Shown here piece by piece: positions 12,457-24,463 of a stretch of DNA of 64,000 bases. Source of the DNA: Lamellibrachia satsuma (taxonomy: Eukaryota; Annelida; Polychaeta; Sabellida; Siboglinidae); the NCBI GenBank assembly GCA_033239005.1, contig BSQZ01000029.1, positions 2,012,501 through 2,076,500 of the forward strand, given 5' to 3'. How positions within the stretch are numbered: the stretch's first letter is position 1; each line of letters begins with the position of its first letter. Both the position numbers and the translations under genes were made by a program. The notes under the pieces are model-generated. The model did no database searches, was not told where the DNA came from, and was given only the letters and a program-made list of their open reading frames with translations.

Positions 12457-15400
12457 CTAAGTGACAAAGTCGCTTAGATACTCGGGAGGTCGGCGTCTTC
12501 TGGTTGATCGACGGGGAAGCTCCTCGGCGGGGAAGTTATCTTCATCTTCGGCCTCTTGCCTCTCCTCGTCCGGAACGACCGGAGTCTGCGCATCCGGAAT
12601 CGGATGTACCGTCTGAGCGTCGTCAGGTGTGGCAGGGTACAGTAGCTGTGTTGGTATGCTCGATCGAGGTTCTGGAGTGGGGTCATATGTCGGCGTATTC
12701 GTCGAGTCACCGTATTGATATGCCGTTGGCGGATCAAGTGTTTGGGCAGCAACCTTGTAGCATTCCGTCCGTTTCACTCGATAGGAGGTGGCTCGCAATT
12801 GATTGCCGATGAATTTGCTGACATTGAGCCAGACCCCATCTACACTCACTACTAGGTACCGACACCGAGAACGTGACTTGTTTCGCTCACAGTACAGATA
12901 CACAATGTCACCAACATCAATATTTAGTGCTTTGGATACGGTATGACTGGGTGACTTCGATAGTTGATTTGGAGCGTGGTTGGCATGTCGCAAAGAATGC
13001 TGCTGGCGAATGAGGTCGTAATCGGTTAACGGCAGTTGTTCGTTTGTGAACTGGTCTCGCTGGGTCCACAACTCTCTGGCGGAAAACCCCCATGTTTCGT
13101 ATACGAGTGTTGAGGTTTGCGGTGGCAATAGATAGAACAAGCTGCGTGACAGCCCCGCCTGTGGGTTGTTGGTGTAACAGTTCATGCTCGAGCTCGCGTA
13201 CAGCCTTTTCTGCAACCGGATTTTTAATGACGTTCTTGACGCGTCCAAGTTCAATCGTGAGTCGATACGTGGACAGCAGGGCGTCCTTGACGAGAGCAGC
13301 GATCAATGGGGCGGGGTCAGTGCGTATGACAGCAGGAGGCCCATCTAGCGGTCGTAAGCCAATGCACAGCTTGACCAGAGAGTCTCGTAGTGTGTCGCGG
13401 CGTTCGTCATCGATTAAACACGAAGCAGTGTATGACGTTACGCACTCGCGTAGGACCAAGATGAGTTGTTTCTCACGTTTGATGACGTCTGCGGCATATG
13501 AAATTCCTACCACCTCTGGAGGATTGCCTGTAGACTGTGGGATAGTCGTGTGTGGAGTATCGCGTAGTTGGTGACAGCTACGCGACGCTGTGTCGATTGC
13601 TTTGTCCCGGTCCAACGCGTACAGATAGCGATGCATGACCTGTTTCAACTGGTAACATGAGGGATGGTCCAGTTGAATGTGTAGTGCTGTCACTAGCCCG
13701 TCAAGGACCATGCGGGGAACGATGATGCAATCTCGTGCTGGGCTGGGTGGATCGTTACGACGTACGACTAGCAGACCATCACGGGCGATGGATGCGACGT
13801 TTAGATATCGCTTGACGTCTTTGGCATTCGTTATTTTCTTGGATGGTCGCGTCCCTTGTGTGAGGTGTGAAAGTGTGCGTCGCAAATCAGGGCATTCGGC
13901 TTGGATAGCTAGCCACGTTGATCTGCTGGTGAACGGAAGTCGAGCCCTCCCAGATGTCACATCTTTGGTAGTGACGCATTGCAGGACAACCGACTCCTCC
14001 ATTTGCCTGACGAAGGTGCATACTTGACACTGTTGTTCGAGACATGTCGGTGCGTTGCGACTAGCAAAGTCTGATGGGACATTTGCTGAGCCGGCGAGGT
14101 GTTGGACAGTTGCCTGATAGCGGCTGACTACCGACAAGAATGTAGAGACTCGCGGACTCACAGAGAACTCGCCGCGACACAGTTTTTCATGAGTTTGTGC
14201 GCAAGGCTTGCTGTCAGTGAGGATAGACGCAGTGTGACTCGACTGTACGATGTACGGGCTGAAATGCTTCACTGCGGCTGCAATGGACAACGCCTCTATC
14301 TCGCAAGGCAGCCACGTAGTTTGTCGCCCGCGTAATTTCGCACTGAAGAATCCGGCCAGCTTCAATTTGCCAGCACGCATAACGTACAAGGTAGCCCCTA
14401 GTCCGTACTGTTTGGTGGAGCCATCGGTCACAAGCCATAGCTTGTCGGAGGGTCGAGGCAACGTGATAGCCTTGTTCGTATGTAGACTGTCCTGTGCATG
14501 CTTGAAGGCCTTCCGTAACAAGTCTGTCCAAACGATGTGTTCAGAAGACTGGCGTCCGCCAGTTGCGTTATCGAAAGGTGCGAGTAAGGCAGAGCAACCG
14601 GGTATTACACGCGCTAGCATTTTGTAATCTCCAACGAATGCGCGCATGGCCTTCACAGTCGTGGGAGCTTCACAGCTGGCTAGGGTAGCAATACGGTGAG
14701 GACTCGCCCGAATGGTACCCATATTCCATATCCAACCGAGAATGGTAGTTGACGTCGGAAAAATCGTTGTCTTGGTGGCTGATAGTCGCAAACCACTGTT
14801 GGCGAAGCATTGTAACAGCCTTTTGACGTTTTGTTGAAGTTCAACAATGGTATTGCCGCCGCAGTAGATGTCGTCTGCAAGTTTAGCGACACTGCCTTCT
14901 TGCAGCAGATCTCCGAGTATGCGACATAGCAATTCTTCGAGTGCAGTTTCTGACCCGGGCATCCCCATTGCAGAGCGTGCATACACGCGTACGCCGCGGA
15001 ACGGCGTGACGACACCGCAGTACCTCATTGATTCACGGGAGAGTGGTATTTGATAGAAAGCATTCGATAAATCTGTTGTTGCGATGTGCTTCCATTGTGC
15101 GATTTTACGCAGGGTACTATCAGCGTCGGACATCAGGGATGGTTGTGGTTTGCTATAGCGTCCCACGTCTGTGAATGCAGTGACTAATCGGTGTCCACCG
15201 TTTCGCTTCTTAACGAGGAACGACGGATTGAGGTACTCGACGTTCACAGGAACATCCTCAGGTCGGACAACAACGCCCATCGTCTCAAGTTCGTCGAATT
15301 TGCTCTGAAGCCTTTCCGTTGAGGTGGTTGAACAGGGCCCGTGTTTACGACCGCTTCGAAAGGTCCAACATGGCCGTTATAGCCAGTGTAGTTAGGGTCA

Positions 15401-15807
15401 AATACATCGTCGTATTCTTCAATGATGGCGCGGAATGATGCACGTTCATCGGATGATAGTTTCATGTCCGGATCGATTTGGACAGAGGCAGAGTGCTTGC
15501 TAGGTGTAGATCTGCGAGGTTGTAGGTCTATGGCTTTATTGATAACGTCAGAACGTAAGGGAGTGTTTGTTGGAACGTCCGGTACAAACACGTCTCGAAT
15601 TTGGCAAAAGTGTTCGTTTCGTTTCAGCAAGCGAGTGGTGTTTGTCAGGTTGGGTATACGTACCACGCCATCTACGCTGGTAACGAGCGACGGTTGTGGC
15701 CACAGGTCACTGTCTCGTGTGAACTTGTTGCCTGTAGTGTCAAGGCGTGGCTCCAAAGCGAATGTGGAGTCCGTAGTAAACAAGTCAGTGGGGAGGTTTA
15801 CTTCCAC
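12457..15807 (-). pseudogene. LTR element B pol: RT, RNase H, integrase, C-terminal domain
   Basis: The largest frame (15,280-12,917, 787 codons) has an RT with the first Asp in [16 protein letters not shown] (D70) and a second block [12 protein letters not shown] (LADD at 134-137, where most LTR elements have YxDD). RNase H has D286, E329 and D356. The integrase zinc site shows H534 and H539 but only one clear Cys (C569). The integrase core has D598, D655 (RTDPAP) and E691 (NPVAEKAV). One frameshift near 13,110 moves into a second frame ending at 12,457, which carries the conserved tail (DVGDIVYLYCERNKSR). Another frameshift near 15,260 joins an N-terminal linker frame (15,807-15,244). Domain order is Ty3/Gypsy-like; I cannot place the clade. 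Pol is nearly complete but needs frameshift repair to be functional. Confidence 0.9.
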
Positions 15808-16529
15808 GAACTCGCCAGGCCAAACCGTGGTATTGGTGGGGGCGCTCGCAACACGTGGGTGCGTCGGACTGCATGTCGGTTGAGAGATTCATCGGTTGTA
15901 CCATACGTGTAAGTCGTGCCATCAGACAGCGTGATGATTCTCTTAGTTGGACGTATGGTCACGTCGTTAACTTCCATAAATGGAGTGCCAGCTAGAACTT
16001 CGACATCCAAGTTCTTCACGACTAACCCACAAAACGAGAAGGTGTGGTTTTTGCGCGTTAGGCGCACTGTAGTCTCGCCAATTATGGCCAGGGGCGATGT
16101 CCCATCAGCTTGATGAGCCGATTGAGAAGAGGTCTTGATCTCACAACCGAGTCTCAGAGCAGTGGAATGTCGGATCATGTTGCCTGTTGCACCGCTGTCG
16201 ATGGTGACTCGGACCGTGTGATGGCCACAAAACGTGTCCAGATAAGGCGACTGACGTATGTCGATGCGTTGTGCCGTAGCGAGGCCTAACGTAGGCTGGT
16301 CAACGATTTCGGGTTGATGGAGCTCATGGCTGTACTCATACTCGTCGTCCTCTTCGTGTACGTCAGTGACTTGACGGATCTTAGCCATGTAGCGACGATC
16401 TTGTTCGGGAAGATATGGGCATTCGCTCAAGAAATGCTGCACGTTGCTGCGGCCAGCTTGTTTGCAGAGTGGACATGCTTTTGTACTGGTAGACCGCCTT
16501 GGAGCAGAGAATGGAGATGGTTGACGCCT
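15798..16529 (-). pseudogene. Element B nucleocapsid zinc knuckle and aspartic protease
   Basis: In the same frame as gag but after a TAA, the sequence shows a knuckle CPLCKQAGRSNVQHFLSEC (CX2C...HX4C) near 16,480-16,430 and then a retropepsin with VTIDSGATGNMI (active-site DSG) near 16,200. The frame ends at 15,798 and is followed, after a shift, by the pol linker. Confidence 0.85.
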
Positions 16530-17304
16530 TTAGAAGGACTGTCTCTGCCCAAATTTGTTCTGTTGATAGTGAGCCGTAGCTGTACGCATGATCTTTGCAT
16601 CATCGGCGGAAGTGATTTCATCAAGTAGTGAGTCTAGGGCCTGGGAAATTTCAGGCTTAATCGACGCCAGTGTTCTAGCTCTCAGTTCAGTGCCGTATCG
16701 TTGCTTGACGAGCTTTGGGAGTGCCACGTTAATTAATCTCAACCATGTGAGCACAACCATGTTTTCGAGCGAAGGTGTCATTTCTTCGTCGACATTTATG
16801 GCGTCACCATGGTGAAGAATAACACTCCCTCGCTGGAGCATGTTGTCTTCAACGAAGGCCACTAAGCACTGATACAGATCTTCAGGACGTTCATCAGCCT
16901 GGAGCTGAATGTCGGCAAAGTCAAGAAAATGGGCGCCCGTAGACTGAAATCCGTAGTGTAGACGAATAGTTCGCCAGATGCTAGATAAACTAGTTGAATT
17001 CTTGACGATCGTGTTGCGCGATATAACTGGGCAGTAATTGGTTATCTGGCCTAGCATCAGCTCTAGCATGTACACTTGCTGGAGAGCCGTACGGCCGCCT
17101 GATGCAATGACGTCATCATCAGTGAAACCTCTGTTTGGTTCATAGGCACACTTCTTCCCCCAGTTGGCGTCAATAGTAAATTGCGTGAAGTTGGTGTCGA
17201 GCGATAAAGTATAAATAAGGTTTTGACGCCAGTTCTCAAACGAGTTTACGGTTTCGGTTTTCGTGAGACAACCACTGTTTCGGTGCACGTTGCGTGTTGG
17301 CCAT
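16530..17304 (-). pseudogene. Element B gag
   Basis: A start at 17,304 ([11 protein letters not shown]) falls in a different frame from the main body, which runs from about 17,288 and contains [21 protein letters not shown] single frameshift near 17,270 explains this. The body of about 250 residues is a capsid-like alpha-helical protein ending [10 protein letters not shown] before TAA at 16,532-16,530. The frame then continues in register into the zinc knuckle, so the TAA is either a point mutation or a readthrough stop. Identification rests on position after the 5' LTR and before the knuckle and protease. Confidence 0.8.
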
Positions 17305-17444
17305 GTTAACGTTAGGCTACTACGATTTTACTAGTGCGACAAAATCAAAGCCGTCGTTCAAGGCTAACTGCTTGCGCCGATTAGTAGGCTAGAAAGTCAA
17401 TGCGATTCAATTTGCTATTGTACACAATTCGGTGTGTGAGTTCG

Positions 17445-17462
17445 TTATGAACACTGCCACCA
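17445..17462 (-). promoter_or_regulatory. Putative primer-binding site of element B
   Basis: Immediately after the 5' LTR the minus strand reads TGGTGGCAGTGTTCATAA. A TGG start is expected for pairing with a tRNA CCA end. I could not assign the tRNA. Confidence 0.5.
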
Positions 17463-17660
17463 CGCCATTAGGGTGATAAAGAACGCATATTTAATCTTGC
17501 AAACAGACATTAGTAAGATGTAACATGAACATTTAATGCAGAACAAGAAAACACGACCAACCGAAATCAAACCCGGAGAGCGAGAGCGTCCTTGACCCGG
17601 GGAGCCGGGGTCACCAACAAACAGCCATAGACGTGAATTATAATTGATCGTCTATTGGCG
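17463..17660 (-). repeat. 5' LTR of LTR element B (198 bp)
   Basis: This pairs with 12,179-12,376 at about 98% identity. On the minus strand the termini are CGCCAATAG and CCTAATGGCG, a 9-base imperfect inverted repeat. CAG follows on the plus strand (17,661-17,663), matching the CAG at 12,176-12,178. Confidence 0.9.
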
Positions 17661-17663
17661 CAG

Positions 17664-17987
17664 ATTCGAATCGGATTGTCAAGTTTACTAACGACGATGA
17701 TCGGTGCAGCCCAATCGGCAAACTCGACAAGTGAAATGACTCCTTGATTTTGCAATCGGTCGAGTTCATGTTCTACCTTCTCACGAACAGCGTACGGCAG
17801 TGCCAGTGGTCGTGGCTTATTGAAGCGAGGTACAGCATTTGTGTCAATGACAATCTTTGCTTTTGTGCCCGTGAATGTTCCCATTTTTTAATACGCCATC
17901 CTGTTTGCGTAACACTGTGTCCAGTGTTGGTATGTGTGCCAACAACCCATTCAGTTTCTTAACCTGCCCCCAGTTGATTTTCAACTG
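17664..17987 (-). pseudogene. Ty3/Gypsy element A, RT N-terminal segment
   Basis: The minus strand encodes the pre-RT linker (LKINWGQVKKLNGLLAHIP, 17,980-17,920) and, after one frameshift, the RT entry region with AVPRFNKPRPLALPYAVREK and the SLVEFADWAAPIIVVSK block, ending at PIRIC. It continues in element A beyond the inserted element B (12,175 downwards). It is cut at its 5' side by TTTAAA at 17,988, the left end of the 27-kb composite. Confidence 0.85.
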
Positions 17988-18771
17988 TTTAAAGGGGAAC
18001 TGAAGCAATTTTGTGTTATGCCGTATATTTAAATATATAATATTATTATCTAACTATGCATTAATGGTGACAGATACCTGCTAATTTATGAGATAAGCTG
18101 AAAAACTGATTTTGTTCGAGACAAAAATCGACAAAATGCATCACTGCGTATCGCCATTTTGTTGTCGAAACGAGTGGTTTGAGTCGCGTGTATCTAATCA
18201 ATGTAAATTTTCGATTTTTTTGCGATTTATTTCGTAAATAGGCATTCTGGAGCGAAAAAAAAGATATGGGTCTCTGTTATATATACAAGTGTTTACACAC
18301 GTCAACAAAATAGCGTTTTTGTTCGTTCCAAACAAAAAAAGTTAAAGAAATTACAACAAAACACGCAAAAAATCGTGGAAAACGCCACACTTCTCGAACA
18401 CACGAGACGCTAACTAACGAGAATATGCGATAACGGAATACCGGAACTATTTTTTACTTGTTGACAAGATGGATGCATCGCTTGTGACAGTTTTACCAGA
18501 TCTGCTACTAGCGATTAGTGGTTTACTGAACTTCCGTAATAGTTGTCTATCTTTGGAGAAATGGAAACCACAGACGAAGAGTCTAGTTCGACAGGCCACA
18601 CGGAAACAACGGTTGGCAGTCGTAAAGTGTCACCGAGTGTGCGAGTCACGCTCCTGACTCCAGGTCGGCTTTGTTGACGTTGGATTCAGGAAAAATTACA
18701 ACAGCGCTTTGACTGTCAACGATTCCTGACTAGGTAATGTGATGTGGTGAACCTGTGGAAATTACGTCCCG

Positions 18772-19006
18772 ATGTCTGCGCACGTTTACGTTGAGTCATC
18801 ATGCTGCGCCGAGGAAGCTACCATGCCTAGGGCTAGGCTATGGCTATGCAGCACCGTGTGCCCGACCGCGTTGGTGCTTGCATCACCGTACGAAGGCGAA
18901 GACGATGATTTTGTACTGATATGCACAAACAGAGCGGTGCTAGATGTTGGTCTGCTGTCATTGCATGATTTGCGTGCCGACTCATTGATTCGCCCTATAG
19001 CTAGCA
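18772..19006 (+). other. Possible first exon in left arm (mirrored at 44,317-44,083, minus)
   Basis: An ATG frame of about 78 codons includes EGEDDDFVLICTNRAVLDVG and ends at CTAGCAG|GTCAGT, a good donor. A start in another frame lies upstream at 18,562 (METTDEESSSTG). I do not recognise either protein. The copy in the right arm is equivalent. Confidence 0.25.
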
Positions 19007-19794
19007 GGTCAGTAATTCAATTGCTATCGAATCATTGCCATTTTAATAATCATATTTTTTCTGCATATTTCTTTTACCTAGCCCGAGGGCGAGGTCCGAA
19101 CTACAATGGCAGTGCAAGCAGGCTCTTCTCTTTATTTTGTATCTAATCTAATGAAGTGTACCGTGACTGTATTTTAATATTGTGTTTGATTTTGTGTTGA
19201 ATAACATTGATGACAATAATAACATGAGGGTTTATTTAATTCATTATGTGAATATATATATATATTATTAAATGTTACCGTAATTGTGATTGTAATAATG
19301 ATTGTAATCATGACTACATTAGTAATTGTGATTGCAATAATTACTGTAATCATGATTACATTAATATTCGTACTTGTAATCACCCCTCTCTGTAGCACAC
19401 CACAACACCTTGTTGTTTGGTGCAATGTAATCATTTAAATAACAATAATTAACTACTGACAGTATGTAATGTTCACAGTTTTGCAACTATTATGGTAATT
19501 ATGGAATTAGTGCTATCAACTAACCCTGACAAATTATATTTCAGGCTCAGGAAAGGCAAGACAAGTAATCCCATCCTGCAATGTGGGAAGGATCTGTGAT
19601 GTCTATTCTGAACCGAATTGAATTGATGGAAAGTTTAGCTATGGAGATTGACCTGACACAGGTGAGTGTACTGATAGTCTGATATACACACATCATTATT
19701 ATGCCACAACATATTAAATATACTGGTAGTTTAGCTTAGGAAATAATTAATCTTTATAAAGCCAAGGCATTTAACTGTTTCACCATCATCATCT

Positions 19795-20260
19795 GTACCA
19801 ATGGCAATAGACTACTTGTTTTGATTGGACAGTAAATGTACACCAATCATGTGTAACAATATTACTTGTTCTGACTGACAGTAAACGTACACCAATCATG
19901 CATACCAATACACTACTTGTTCCTACCAACAGTAAATGTACACCAATGATCTCATTCTGGAATCTGCACCATTTCACTACGTCTTCTGACAGTAAATGTA
20001 CACCAATCATGTGTATCCAATATACTACTTGTTCTGACTGAATCTACTACTTGTTCCTACCGACAGCAAATGTAAACCAAGCGTCTCATTCTCTACCAAA
20101 TACACTACTTGTACTGACAGTAAATGTACACCAATCATATGTATCAATACACTACTTGTTCTGACTGATAGTACTTGCACACCAACCATCTGTTCCAATA
20201 AACTACTGGCACTAAATATACACCAATACACTACTTATTCTGACTGATAGTACACATACA
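19795..20260. repeat. Minisatellite, units of about 45-50 bp, left arm
   Basis: Irregular repeats combine CACTACTTGTTCTGACTG with AGTAAATGTACACCAATCAT. The same array is inverted in the right arm at about 42,519-42,985. Confidence 0.85.
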
Positions 20261-20662
20261 CCTAACATATTCAATTCACCTTTCACTTATCCAGGGGTAG
20301 AAATCAGCACCCTTTCCTCTGACAGACACCCCAGTATCCGAAAGACCTTGGCTGATAGATCAGACATGAGTACAACCTGTGTCACAGTTTATGGCTGTTT
20401 GGTGTGTGGCAGGTGCAGAAAAGTGACATAAGTTTTTCTCACGGATGACAAACTTCTTCTCTTTCTCATAGGTGTCGGAGCGGCTTGAGTCACCCTCGGT
20501 TATGTCGCTGTTATCACATAGTGTGTGTGCATCATCTGCACCAGTGTCATTGTTCTCACTGAATCTGATGGAAGCTTCACATAGGAGTAGTTCATTGGTG
20601 CAATAATGTCATCCGTGACTACAGCAGTATTCGCGAAGTGTCGCACTTGAAATATCATTACC

Positions 20663-20829
20663 GGATCGATTTGCATTTCAGCATCAGTTGTATGTGGTGC
20701 CACAGCAGTAGTAGCAGTGATGGCACTAAAGGTGACATCCGTAATGTAAAGATTGACGGCATCACCCGTAGCGCTGGATGCTTCAAAACTAGTACCTGTA
20801 CTTGTACGAACCAATGGTGAATCCTTCAT
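20663..20829 (-). other. Possible internal exon in left arm (mirrored at 41,954-42,120, plus)
   Basis: In the right-arm orientation, CTTTTCAG precedes ATGAAGGATTCACC and the frame ends at GATCCG|GTAATG. This gives about 56 Ser/Thr-rich codons with splice-like signals on both sides (SPLVRTSTGTSFEA). I do not recognise the protein. Confidence 0.3.
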
Positions 20830-21396
20830 CTGAAAAGATTACACATACGGTGACTTGAAAATTTTACAAAATTCATCTTTTGCATAATAAAAGTGAATCA
20901 CAATGTGAGAAACTTTCTCTTGTATATATTATTTTTAGAATATAAGAGTGCTAGTGTCATATAGAATGTATAAAGTAATCAACCACAGGGAAAAGCATTT
21001 TCCCTATGGAGCCATGTTAATTCAACCAATGGGTCTTTCACTGATCTCTTAATGTTTTTAATGAATCTGTTTGGTCAGTTTGAAGAATGCCACTGGTAAC
21101 ATAACCAAACGCATGTAACCAAAATTGTAGCATCTTAGCTCCAATGTGCATTATATTATCTAATCAACATTGCACTGTTTTCAATGGGCCAGGGAGGTCA
21201 AAATTCTATAAGGGGTCCAAATTCCATAACAAAATATGGACCCATAGGTTCACTTTCTATGGGGTTCCTTATTTTATATCTGACACTCGATTTAGATAAC
21301 ATAATGCATGAATATTGTTATTGGACCAAATGCAGATCTATGTTTGTGACATCTTTATCTTATAAATGCTGCACGCACACACACATACCTGCCCAC

Positions 21397-21433
<37 letters not shown>

Positions 21434-21894
21434 TATATGTGTATATATGTATATATGTAAATATATAATTATTAGGTATTATACTGAAAGCACCTGCTAG
21501 ATAGTATGGTGCATGGACAAAAGCCCCACAGACATAAGCTTGTTTCAATTCAATTATACTGTTCATTACTGTTGCTGTAGTACACAGAGACAAGATATTG
21601 TCATGAATATACTTCAGGCATGTGGTCAATTCCATTCCGGAATTGGAACTGACCCTCAATTACAGTTCCGGAATTGGAATTGACTTCAATTTTTTTTTAT
21701 TGGAATTTTTTTTTTCAAAAATTTATTTTTTGGGAATTGGAATTGATTTTGTTGGAATTATTGACTTGATACTGTTAATATTTACCATTATATTTATTTA
21801 TATTACTTTTAAAATCATATTTGTCTGCTATTAGCATGTCACCCTGAATCTGGTAACAGCCAGGAAGTTGTCAACATTACAGCATAGACACTGT

Positions 21895-22794
21895 CTACTC
21901 TGGTATTGAAACATTGTGACCAAGAACAATATAATCAAGCATTTGCATCAAAAAGAGATACGCCCTTATCAGATATCTGTCAATTCTATTTTTAAACATA
22001 TTGACACTACTAGCATTAACACAATCATTTGGCAGTTTGTTCCATTCATTTATCACCCTCTGTGAGAAAGAGTAGTTTCTCATGTCCAACCTACACTGCT
22101 CCTTAACTAATGCTGCTTTGTGTCCTCTGGTTCTACTGCCTTCTTTAAGTTTGAAGAACATATTCCTATCACATCCTCATAACTGTTCACTATCTTAAAC
22201 ACTTCTATTTGGTCTCCTCTTAGTCTCCTGGTCTCTAGTGTTGTCAAACCACATTGTAATAAGCAACTTTCGTAACTAAGGTCTCTTAATTCTGGAATCA
22301 TTTTAGCTGCTCTTCGTTGTATTCTTTCTAGCTTATCTATGTCTTTTTATACGATATGGCCTTCATGCTTGAATACAATATTCCAATTCTGGTCTAACTA
22401 TTGCTTTGTACAGGAGTACAATTAGATGTTTCTCCTTATACGTGATAGTTCTCCTAATTAGCCCTAGAAATTGATTTCCTTTCGAAGCAGCAATCCCACA
22501 TTGCTCTGAAACTTTCATGTCAGCATTAAATGTTACTCCTAAATCCTTTTCTTGTGTGGTTCTACCTAGTACAGCATCCCCCATTTTATATTCCTCGTCC
22601 ATATTTCCATGTCCTATGTGTATACATTTACACTTCCCAAAATTTAATAACATTTGCCATTTTTCTGACCATTTAACAAATTTTTCTAGATCATCCTGTA
22701 AACTTTGTTTATCTGTATCATTAGTAACCTTTCTGAATACTTTTGTGTCATCTGCAAATTTGAGTACTTTGCTAGATATGTCATCCTCCAAATC

Positions 22795-22852
<58 letters not shown>

Positions 22853-23135
22853 GTATAGGGCCTAATACTGATCCCTGTGGTACCCCACTCAAAACAGATT
22901 TCCAGTTTGAAATCTCACCATCTACTATTACTCTCTGTCTTCTGTGTGTAAGCCACTTTTCTATCCAGTTGATTACATCATTGCCTATACCATGGGCTTT
23001 TAGTTTAAGTAACAATCTTTGATGTGGCACTTTATCGAAAGCTTTCTGAAAATCTAAGTAGACAACTGGTGACCCGTCATCTACCCACTTTGTAATTTCT
23101 TCTAAAAAACATAAGAAATTGGTTAGACATGACCT
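21895..23135 (-). pseudogene. CR1/L2-like reverse transcriptase fragment, left arm
   Basis: Minus-strand frames show DFQKAFDKVPHQRLLLKLKA, SGVPQGSVLGPILFLIYI, FADDTKVFRKV (the catalytic ADD), DLGVTFNADMKVSEQCG and the C-terminal RRLRGDQIEVFKIVNSYE and SFSQRVINEWNKLPNDC blocks. These are the conserved parts of a Jockey/CR1-type RT. A (TA)n tract (22,797-22,843) lies exactly between LIYI and NDL and shifts the frame. A further shift occurs near 22,360. Confidence 0.85.
22797..22843. repeat. (TA)n inside RT codons, left arm
   Basis: The microsatellite occupies the position of the LIYIND codons of the RT fragment. The right-arm copy at 39,938-39,990 is longer. Confidence 0.95.
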
Positions 23136-23660
23136 TGCTTTTAGGAAGCCTACCCCACTTGAATGCAGCCCCTTGTTTATCCAAGCCTAATGTTCAGCCC
23201 ACAAGTTTCCCATAATAAACATGTCACTGGTCATCTGTACAATGCTGTTACATGTGGCTGTAGGGTTTGCCCTTTGTAGTAATTAAAAATGTCCCCATGG
23301 AGAATACATGTTGGAGATTAGGATGTTGAAGACTAAAACTTTCCAGTAAATTTATTATACCACCACTGATAGCGATATAAATCTGACTCCTAGCATATTT
23401 GCCCCGGATATCTGCCCCTTTTTTCTATGATAGTTGACAAGTGAAAATCAGTTTGCAGTTTTATCATTATTGCTACAATAACATAACATTCAATGACAAG
23501 TCAAAGTCACTTTAGCCTAATGCAATGGCCTATCCCCTGGAGTGTGTATGAGATGATCTTGTCACCAGTTGTCTTCCAGGTATCATTGGTAGTCAGATCA
23601 GTGGTGGAAGATGGGTTCTTGGGGTGATGCTTCAACAAACAGTGGTGGACAGTAACAAGT

Positions 23661-23848
23661 CAGAGATCAGCTGGTTTGGAGTGCCCTGGTATTAGCTGCC
23701 TTAGTTTTCAGTTCCTCACCGACCTTGGCAGCCTCTATCTGTGCCGTGTCACCATCATGGTTGCAGGCAGTCTTGTTGATCGCATTCTGGATCTGGAGAT
23801 CAGATCAGTGACCACAGCACCCTTGCATGATCAGGATCGACGCTGGCT
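23661..23848 (-). pseudogene. FLYWCH-like zinc-finger remnant, left arm
   Basis: The minus strand reads CNHDGDTAQIEAAKVGEELK and then TKAANTRGTPNQLISDLLL. This resembles the tail of a FLYWCH finger (HNH-type end) and the helix that follows it in transposon-derived FLYWCH proteins. The upstream Cys pair is degraded. The same remnant is in the right arm at about 38,929-39,117. Confidence 0.4.
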
Positions 23849-24423
23849 TCACTCCTATTGAAGAGTAATCTTGTTGGTCCCCCTTCTTGGTGTAGGAATG
23901 ACACTCAAAACATAGCTTCTGACCTCCTCAGATGCTAGTAGTAATTTCCATGGTGAAGTTATAAGTGAATTCTGACAACTCTGGCTTGTGCATCCAGTTT
24001 TATAGGAAAATGGAGTCACTCCAACTCTCCATGGTAAATGCAATTCAAAAGAAACCTTGTTGAGATGGCTTCTTTGAAATATCCTCAATTGTCCTAACAG
24101 GTCCAGGTCCTAATGTCACTGGCTTCTTCCACAATTGCAATAAAGATAATCCTTTGATTACAGGATCATCTCCAACTATATAAAGTAATTTACTTGGCTG
24201 ATCTGGCACAAAGAACATTAATTGCAATTAGGGTAATATATATATTGAATTCATGTTCAGAAATAAAAAAATAAGTTAAAAAACATTTCTTAAAAACTTA
24301 CAAATAATCCAGAGGCTACGGACAGGGGCAAATGTCCAGATTTTGAATAAGGCAAGGGGCTAATGTCTGGGGGCAAGTGACAAAGGGGCAAATGTCCGGG
24401 AGGGGGCAAATGACCTGGACCCG

Positions 24424-24463
<40 letters not shown>

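Noticed and set aside
12917..15280. 787-codon frame as a host gene
   Set aside because: It has RT, RNase H and integrase blocks and lies between two LTRs with a polypurine tract.
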